Source: JAVDCA01 sp035764045
Lineage (GTDB): Bacteria > Pseudomonadota > Alphaproteobacteria > Rhizobiales > Xanthobacteraceae
Length of the DNA: 9,734 nucleotides
NCBI GenBank assembly: GCA_035764045.1
Contig: DASTZX010000305.1
Span: 1-9,734, forward strand
Direction: 5' to 3'
Shown here: in pieces, positions 6,351 to 9,734 of the stretch
Layout of the letters: each line of letters starts with the position of its first letter
Numbering within the stretch: position 1 is the first letter of the stretch
Translations under genes and position numbers: made by a program
The notes under the pieces: generated by a model
Databases searched by the model: none
Seen by the model: the letters and a program-made list of their open reading frames with translations, nothing else
Told to the model about the DNA's origin: nothing

Positions 6351-6464
6351 CGTCATTCCGGAAGCCGCGCGAAGCGCGGCTATCCGGAATCCAGCACCGC
6401 AATCAGAGTCGTCATTCCGCTTCTGGATTCCGGGTTCGCGGCTTCGCCGCGCCCCGGAATGACG
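6351..6464. repeat. REPIN-like palindromic element after leuC
   Basis: The ends are perfect 11-bp inverted copies: cgtcattccgg (6351-6361) and ccggaatgacg (6454-6464). In the left half, attccgga (6355-6362) pairs with tccggaat (6383-6390) around a perfect 7-bp inner stem, gccgcgc/gcgcggc (6364-6380), with a GAA loop. In the right half, attccggg (6427-6434) pairs with cccggaat (6453-6460) around cgcggc/gccgcg (6437-6451) with a TTC loop, which is GAA on the other strand. ccggaatcca (6384-6393) also pairs perfectly with tggattccgg (6424-6433), and the end motif recurs internally at 6410-6419. It sits between convergent genes (leuC + and the small secreted gene -), where it could act as a shared transcription stop. 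Confidence 0.85.
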
Positions 6465-6477
6465 TGCGAGGATCGGT

Positions 6478-6729
6478 CTACCGCAGCGCCCACCAGCAGT
6501 GCTGCTGCGGCGTGATGACGTCGCCGCTCGGCCGATGCTCGACCGCGAGCCAGAAGTCGCATTGCCGATGATAGCGGCTGATCGGCACCACGGTGATGCG
6601 CGGTATCGGGCGGCGCGGATGAGCGGGCGCCGCGGTCCGTGTCTGGGCGGCCGCCGGACCGCCGCTCTCCGTCACGATCGCCATCGCGATGAGCACGGAG
6701 GTCAATCCGAAAATCATCATCGAACGCAT
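6478..6729 (-). CDS. Small secreted two-cysteine protein of unknown function
   Basis: The 83-residue product starts MRSMMIFGLTSVLIAMAIVT, a signal peptide with a likely AAA|Q cleavage near residue 28. A Pro/Arg-rich linker follows, then a compact end with Cys57 (RQCDFWLAVEHRPSGD) and Cys78 (QQHCWWALR). The two cysteines could form a disulfide in the periplasm. The start at 6729 is chosen because it opens the signal sequence and is preceded on this strand by AAGGGG. The frame continues upstream for 34 codons, but those overlap the zincin gene. I recall similar short rhizobial hypothetical proteins ending in a CWW motif but know no function. It is divergent from the zincin gene (61-base gap) and convergent with leuC. 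Confidence 0.7.
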   Translation of the reverse strand: MRSMMIFGLTSVLIAMAIVTESGGPAAAQTRTAAPAHPRRPIPRITVVPISRYHRQCDFWLAVEHRPSGDVITPQQHCWWALR

Positions 6730-6790
6730 GGAGGCCCCTTCCCGGTTCGGCCCATGGTATCGACTGACGCTCTCGCCTACAACTCGGGCC

Positions 6791-7213
6791 ATGTCCGATG
6801 ATGCCGATCCGCTCGCCTGGCGGCCCCGCAAGGCGCCCTCGCTCGCCGAATTCGAAGCGCTGGCGTCGGAGGTCTATGCGCGCCTGCCGGATAAATTCCG
6901 TGCCTTGTGCGAGGGTGTCATCGTCCGGGTCGACGACTTCCCGTCCGACGAGGTGCTCGACGAGATGGGGATGGAGAGCGAGTTCGACCTGCTGGGGCTG
7001 TTCCAGGGGGTCGGGCTGCCGTTCCGCTCCGACAGCGCGCCGGTGCAGATGCCAAACATGATCTGGCTCTATCGCCGGCCGATCCTCGACTACTGGGCCG
7101 AGCACGAGGAGACGCTCGGCGCCATCGTGGCCCACGTCCTGGTGCACGAGATCGGTCACCATTTCGGCCTCTCCGATCGCGACATGGCGGCGATCGAGGA
7201 AGCGGCCGGCTAA
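6791..7213 (+). CDS. Minimal zincin-like metallopeptidase (PF06262-type)
   Basis: The 140-residue protein has no signal peptide or membrane segment. Near its C-terminus it carries HEIGHHFGLSD (119-129), the HExxHxxG zinc signature in the form typical of the small zincin-like family PF06262 (formerly DUF1025). His119 and His123 would bind zinc, Glu120 would be catalytic, and a nearby acidic residue may be the third ligand. The N-terminal part, SLAEFEALASEVYARLPDKFRALCEGVIVRVDDFP, also fits that family. Substrates are not known to me. The ATG at 6791 begins MSDDADPLAWRPRKAP; an ATG at 6689 would add 34 residues overlapping the opposite-strand gene. No Shine-Dalgarno is visible upstream. It lies between leuC and leuD with no evident functional link to leucine synthesis. 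Confidence 0.85.
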   Translation: MSDDADPLAWRPRKAPSLAEFEALASEVYARLPDKFRALCEGVIVRVDDFPSDEVLDEMGMESEFDLLGLFQGVGLPFRSDSAPVQMPNMIWLYRRPILDYWAEHEETLGAIVAHVLVHEIGHHFGLSDRDMAAIEEAAG

Positions 7214-7247
7214 CCCAGCAAGCGCGCGAGTGCCGAGTTCCGATGGC

Positions 7248-7275
7248 CTTGACCGGCCCGCGCGGCGCGCTATGA
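7248..7275 (+). promoter_or_regulatory. Candidate promoter for leuD
   Basis: A perfect CTTGAC (7248-7253) is followed after 16 bases by CTATGA (7270-7275). Read as TTGACC/TATGAC it matches the sigma-70 consensus at 5 of 6 and 4 of 6. Transcription would start near 7282, leaving a ~24-nt leader with the Shine-Dalgarno GAAGGG (7291-7296) 9 bases before the ATG. It is the best promoter match in the window and implies that leuD is transcribed separately from leuC. Confidence 0.55.
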
Positions 7276-7305
7276 CCTTCCCCACGGCACGAAGGGTCTA
7301 GGCTC

Positions 7306-7911
7306 ATGGACAAGTTCACGGTGCTCGAAGGCGTGGCGGCGCCGGTCAAGATGATCAACGTCGACACCGATGCGATCATTCCCAAGCAGTATCTCAAGAC
7401 GATCAAGCGCACCGGACTCGGCAAGGGCCTGTTTTCCGAGAAGCGCTACCGCGAGGACGGCAGCGAGAACCCGGATTTCGTGCTCAACCAGCCCGCCTAT
7501 CGCAAAGCGAAGATTCTGGTCGCGGGCGACAATTTCGGCTGCGGCTCGAGCCGCGAGCACGCCCCCTGGGCGCTCATGGACTTCGGCATCCGCTGCGTGA
7601 TCTCGACCTCGTTCGGCGACATCTTCTACAACAACTGCTTCAAGAACGGCGTGCTGCCGATCAAGGTCTCGCCGGAGGACCTGGAAAAGCTGTTCGACGA
7701 CGCCGACCGCGGCGCCAATGCGACGCTCACGATCGACCTCGAGAAGCAGGAGATCCGCGGGCCCGACGGCGGAATGGTGAAGTTCCAGATCGACCCGCAC
7801 CGCAAGCACTGCCTGCTCAACGGGCTCGACGACATCGGCCTGACCAAGGTCAAGCAGACGCAGATCGACAGCTTCGAGGCCAAGGCGAAGGCCGAGCGCC
7901 CCTGGGCGTGA
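7306..7911 (+). CDS. leuD: 3-isopropylmalate dehydratase small subunit LeuD
   Basis: This is the swivelling-domain partner of LeuC in isopropylmalate isomerase. It has 201 residues, as expected for the bacterial type. Diagnostic segments are NVDTDAIIPKQYLKTIKRTGLG (18-39), the substrate loop GDNFGCGSSREHAPWAL (74-90), GDIFYNNCFKNGVLP (104-118) and the C-terminal DPHRKHCLLNGLDDIGLT (163-180). The start has GAAGGG nine bases upstream. It follows the zincin gene by 92 bases and ends facing the ABM-type gene, with a palindromic repeat in between. No leuB lies in the window. Confidence 0.97.
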   Translation: MDKFTVLEGVAAPVKMINVDTDAIIPKQYLKTIKRTGLGKGLFSEKRYREDGSENPDFVLNQPAYRKAKILVAGDNFGCGSSREHAPWALMDFGIRCVISTSFGDIFYNNCFKNGVLPIKVSPEDLEKLFDDADRGANATLTIDLEKQEIRGPDGGMVKFQIDPHRKHCLLNGLDDIGLTKVKQTQIDSFEAKAKAERPWA

Positions 7912-7925
7912 TCGCAGGTCACGGG

Positions 7926-8041
7926 CGGGCATAGCCGTTCGAAGAACGGCGTCGCTTCGCTCGCCTACGCCCCGGACATCCACGTCTTACTTGGTGACAT
8001 GCCTTCAAGGCGTGGATGCCCGCGACAAGCGCGGGCATGAC
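7926..8041. repeat. Palindromic repeat between convergent leuD and the ABM gene
   Basis: The left hairpin is gccgttc/gaacggc (7934-7950), a perfect 7-bp stem with a GAA loop, enclosed by gggcata (7927-7933) and tacgccc (7966-7972), which pair at 6 of 7. The right hairpin is atgcccgcg (8016-8024) with cgcgggcat (8030-8038), a perfect 9-bp stem. catccacg (7977-7984) pairs with cgtggatg (8011-8018), linking the halves. It fills the 141-base gap and probably marks the end of both converging transcripts. Confidence 0.7.
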
Positions 8042-8052
8042 GAAACGCGGGA

Positions 8053-8373
8053 CTACGCCGCCTGGGTGAGCACAACCTCGTAGAGGCAGGGCTCGACGTT
8101 CTCGACCAACTCGCCGAACCGCGGCCATTTCTCGCGAAATTCGGGATTGTGGTGCGCGGCGGTGAGCTTGTCGCGATTGCTCCACTGCACGTAGTTGACG
8201 ATGTGGCTGCCGTCCGCGCTGCGGTGCAGGCTCACCGAGACGAAGCCGGGCTGGGTCGCCATGAAGCGGGCGCGCTCGGTCATCAGCGCGAGCACTTCCG
8301 ACTGATTGTCGGGCTCGACCTTCACGGTCGTGATCTGGGTGACGATACCACCGTTCTGGCGGATTTCGGGCAT
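8053..8373 (-). CDS. ABM-fold (antibiotic biosynthesis monooxygenase-like) protein
   Basis: The 106-residue protein fits the dimeric ferredoxin-like ABM fold: strand ITTVKVEPDNQSEVLALMTERARFMATQPGFVSVSLHRSADGSHIVNYVQW (14-64), then a helix with HHNPEFREKWPRF and a last strand CLYEVVL. Members include small cofactor-free oxygenases, heme-degrading proteins and many of unknown role. No heme or metal ligand stands out beyond two histidines (74-75). The start at 8373 has a clear AGGAG on this strand, 7 bases upstream; a frame extending to 8457 is not needed. It lies 87 bases downstream of the CoA-lyase gene on the same strand, so cotranscription is likely. The substrate is unknown. Confidence 0.8.
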   Translation of the reverse strand: MPEIRQNGGIVTQITTVKVEPDNQSEVLALMTERARFMATQPGFVSVSLHRSADGSHIVNYVQWSNRDKLTAAHHNPEFREKWPRFGELVENVEPCLYEVVLTQAA

Positions 8374-8460
8374 GGGGCGCTCCTGTTTCCGGACTGCGCC
8401 TGAACAACGCGGTTCCGCGCGCCCCGGTTTCCTGGAGCGCAACCTTCGCCGGGACATGTT

Positions 8461-9345
8461 CTACGCGGTCTGGGCTTCCTCGATCGCGGCGGCGATGGCC
8501 ACGGTGCGGCGGGCGATGTCGGCATGCATGCGCTCGACCATGCGGCCGTCGAGCTGGACCACGCCCTTGCCGGCGTTCTCGGGACGGTCGAACGCCGCGA
8601 TGATCGCGCGCGCCTGCGCGATCTCCTCGGGAGAGGGGGAGAACGCCGCGTTGCAGGGCCCGATCTGGCTCGGATGAATGAGCGTCTTGCCATCGAACCC
8701 CATGTCGCGGCCCTGGGCGCATTCGGCCGCAAATCCATCCGTATCGGCGATGTCGTTGTAGACGCCGTCGAGCACGTCGATGCCGTAGGCATGGGCGGCG
8801 AGCACGCAGGCGGAGAGCCAGGGGAACATCGGGGCGCGGCCCGGCACGATGCGGGCGCGCGTCTCCTTGGCGAGATCGTTGGTGCCGATCACGAATCCGG
8901 CGAGGCGGCTTTCCGAGTCCGTCGCTTTCGCCGCGAGCGCGCGGATGTTGAAGATGGCGGCCGGCGTCTCGATCATCGCCCACAGCCGCACATGGTGATC
9001 CGCATGGGTGTCGAGGAGCCGCGTGCCGATCATCTCGATCTGGTCGGGCGTGGAGATCTTCGGCACCAGGATGGCGTCGGGGCGGGCCGCGACCGCCGCC
9101 TCGAAATCGGGGGCGAACCACGCGGTATCGATTCCGTTGACGCGGATCAGCACCTCACGATGGCCGAAACCGCCGGCCCGGACCGCCTGCATGACATGGG
9201 CGCGTGCGGCTTCCTTGGCGTCGGGCGCGACCGCATCCTCGAGATCGATGACGATGCCGTCGACCGGCAGCGTCTTCGCCTTGTCGATCGCGCGGGCATT
9301 CGACCCCGGCATGTAGAGCACGCTGCGGCGTGGACGGACGGTCAT
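8461..9345 (-). CDS. HpcH/HpaI-CitE family CoA-ester lyase or thioesterase (malyl-CoA type)
   Basis: The 294-residue TIM-barrel protein opens with RRSVLYMPGSNARAIDKAKTLPVDGIVIDLEDAV (6-39), the hallmark of CitE/malyl-CoA lyase proteins. Further motifs are LIRVNG with Arg68, AMIETP with Glu126 and GTNDLAKE with Asp157 (the Mg2+ ligands by family analogy), and GKTLIHPSQI (219-228). The length and these motifs fit alphaproteobacterial L-malyl-CoA lyases, (3S)-malyl-CoA thioesterases or CitE-like citramalyl-CoA lyases. Sequence alone does not decide the substrate. No other citrate lyase subunits, glyoxylate-assimilation or ethylmalonyl-CoA genes are nearby. GAGGGG lies 7 bases upstream of the ATG. 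The ABM gene follows it. Confidence 0.88.
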   Translation of the reverse strand: MTVRPRRSVLYMPGSNARAIDKAKTLPVDGIVIDLEDAVAPDAKEAARAHVMQAVRAGGFGHREVLIRVNGIDTAWFAPDFEAAVAARPDAILVPKISTPDQIEMIGTRLLDTHADHHVRLWAMIETPAAIFNIRALAAKATDSESRLAGFVIGTNDLAKETRARIVPGRAPMFPWLSACVLAAHAYGIDVLDGVYNDIADTDGFAAECAQGRDMGFDGKTLIHPSQIGPCNAAFSPSPEEIAQARAIIAAFDRPENAGKGVVQLDGRMVERMHADIARRTVAIAAAIEEAQTA

Positions 9346-9389
9346 CGATCAGCCCCTCGATCGGATATTTTCCACCCTAGCGCCGCGAG

Positions 9390-9436
9390 CCCGAAGTTCG
9401 CACGATTTCTCGGCGAGTCCGGTTGCGCAACTTCGG
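9390..9436. repeat. Inverted repeat with CCGAAGTT arms, left copy
   Basis: cccgaagttcgc (9390-9401) faces gcgcaacttcggg near 9425-9436, complementary over cccgaagtt with a one-base slip. Together with the next element it makes a cluster of related arms in the 268-base gap between the divergent CoA-lyase and carbonic anhydrase genes. Confidence 0.5.
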
Positions 9437-9468
9437 GTCAATGCGGCACTAGCATTATGGAGCTGCTT

Positions 9469-9536
9469 GTGTCCTTTCGATTCCAAAGTTCGCTCAAAGC
9501 TTGCTGCGGATGCTGCGAACTTCGGAATCGGGACAC
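9469..9536. repeat. Long inverted repeat upstream of the carbonic anhydrase gene
   Basis: The left arm is gtgtcc (9469-9474), a TTT bulge, then 16 bases at 9478-9493. The right arm is 16 bases at 9515-9530, then ggacac (9531-9536). The 16-base blocks pair at 15 of 16, and the loop is 21 bases (9494-9514). The right arm's gcgaacttcgg (9515-9525) also complements ccgaagttcgc at 9391-9401, so arms of the two elements are interchangeable. It ends 77 bases before the carbonic anhydrase start codon. No promoter could be assigned with confidence here. Confidence 0.75.
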
Positions 9537-9613
9537 TAGCGGCGGAGCGATCGTTGTGCCAACCCTTTGGCGCCGCGGATCCCTGTCCGGCGCCATGTCG
9601 GGCCAAAGTCGTC

Positions 9614-9734
9614 ATGCGAGGTGTCGTGCCCTTTCCTGAGCTTCTGATCGACGGTTATCGTTCGTTCCGGTCCGGCCGCCTGCCGCGCGAGCAGGATCGC
9701 TACCGCGAGCTCGCCGAAAGCGGGCAGAAGCCGG
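9614..9734 (+). CDS. Probable beta-class carbonic anhydrase, N-terminus only
   Basis: Forty codons are present before the window ends. The opening PFPELLIDGYRSFRSGRLPREQDRYRELAESGQKP closely resembles the N-terminal helices of proteobacterial beta-carbonic anhydrases, zinc enzymes that interconvert CO2 and bicarbonate. The zinc-binding CxDSR and HxxC motifs would lie beyond the right edge, so the call rests on the N-terminal segment. The start could be the ATG at 9614 or the GTG at 9626; neither has a strong Shine-Dalgarno. Confidence 0.75.
   Translation, partial: MRGVVPFPELLIDGYRSFRSGRLPREQDRYRELAESGQKP

Noticed and set aside
6478..7213. Divergent small-gene pair considered as a toxin-antitoxin module
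   Set aside because: One product is exported and the other is a zincin. They are divergent, not cotranscribed, and neither resembles a known toxin or antitoxin.
7919..9121. 400-codon - strand frame overlapping the CoA-lyase and ABM genes
   Set aside because: It is a different frame of the same strand as two recognisable proteins, and is dominated by Arg, Pro and Gly.
8524..9639. 371-codon + strand frame opposite the CoA-lyase
   Set aside because: It is antisense to a gene with clear family motifs, and the frame crosses the inverted repeats in the intergenic gap.
1..9734. CRISPR array, tRNA or rRNA gene, IS element, prophage or defence island
   Set aside because: I found no regularly spaced repeats, no tRNA cloverleaf, no transposase or integrase, and no nuclease or defence-type gene; all the gene families recognised are housekeeping or metabolic.

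Overview
The window looks like a core chromosomal segment of a GC-rich alphaproteobacterium. Most likely this is a member of the Hyphomicrobiales (Rhizobiales) near the Bradyrhizobium/Xanthobacter group. The reasons are the protein sequences (the Ffh G4 motif TRVD, the TrmD motif PAGGGPG), the gene order ffh-rpsP-rimM-trmD-rplS-leuC-leuD, the CTTGAC-type -35 elements, and palindromic intergenic repeats of a kind I recall from that group. The genus cannot be fixed from the sequence alone.

Layout from left to right. 1-366: 3' end of a GyrI-like ligand-binding domain protein that runs off the left edge. 367-690: a non-coding stretch with a candidate promoter and a paired inverted repeat. 691-4600: five translation and secretion genes on the + strand: ffh (SRP GTPase), rpsP (S16), rimM (30S maturation factor), trmD (tRNA m1G37 methyltransferase) and rplS (L19). 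rpsP, rimM and trmD are tightly packed. ffh is separated from rpsP by a palindromic repeat, and rplS has its own 150-nt upstream gap with a candidate promoter and two small hairpins. 4601-4936: a non-coding stretch upstream of leuC. 4937-7911: leuC and leuD, the two subunits of isopropylmalate isomerase, split by a divergent pair of small genes: a secreted two-cysteine protein on the - strand and a minimal HExxH zincin on the + strand. 8053-9345: two - strand genes, an ABM-fold monooxygenase-like protein downstream of a CitE/malyl-CoA-type lyase. 9346-9613: non-coding with a cluster of inverted repeats. 9614-9734: the N-terminus of a probable beta-carbonic anhydrase that runs off the right edge.

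The genes are ordinary housekeeping and metabolic functions, and I see no defence, phage, secondary-metabolite or CRISPR system. The most notable structure is between genes. At least three, and probably four, intergenic gaps hold two-hairpin palindromes resembling REPINs (paired REP sequences). Their inner stems are mostly closed by the same C-GAA-G loop, and two of them fill the gaps between convergent genes. A smaller palindrome forms the last codons of rimM. No RAYT transposase is visible here, so any mobilising enzyme would have to be elsewhere in the genome.
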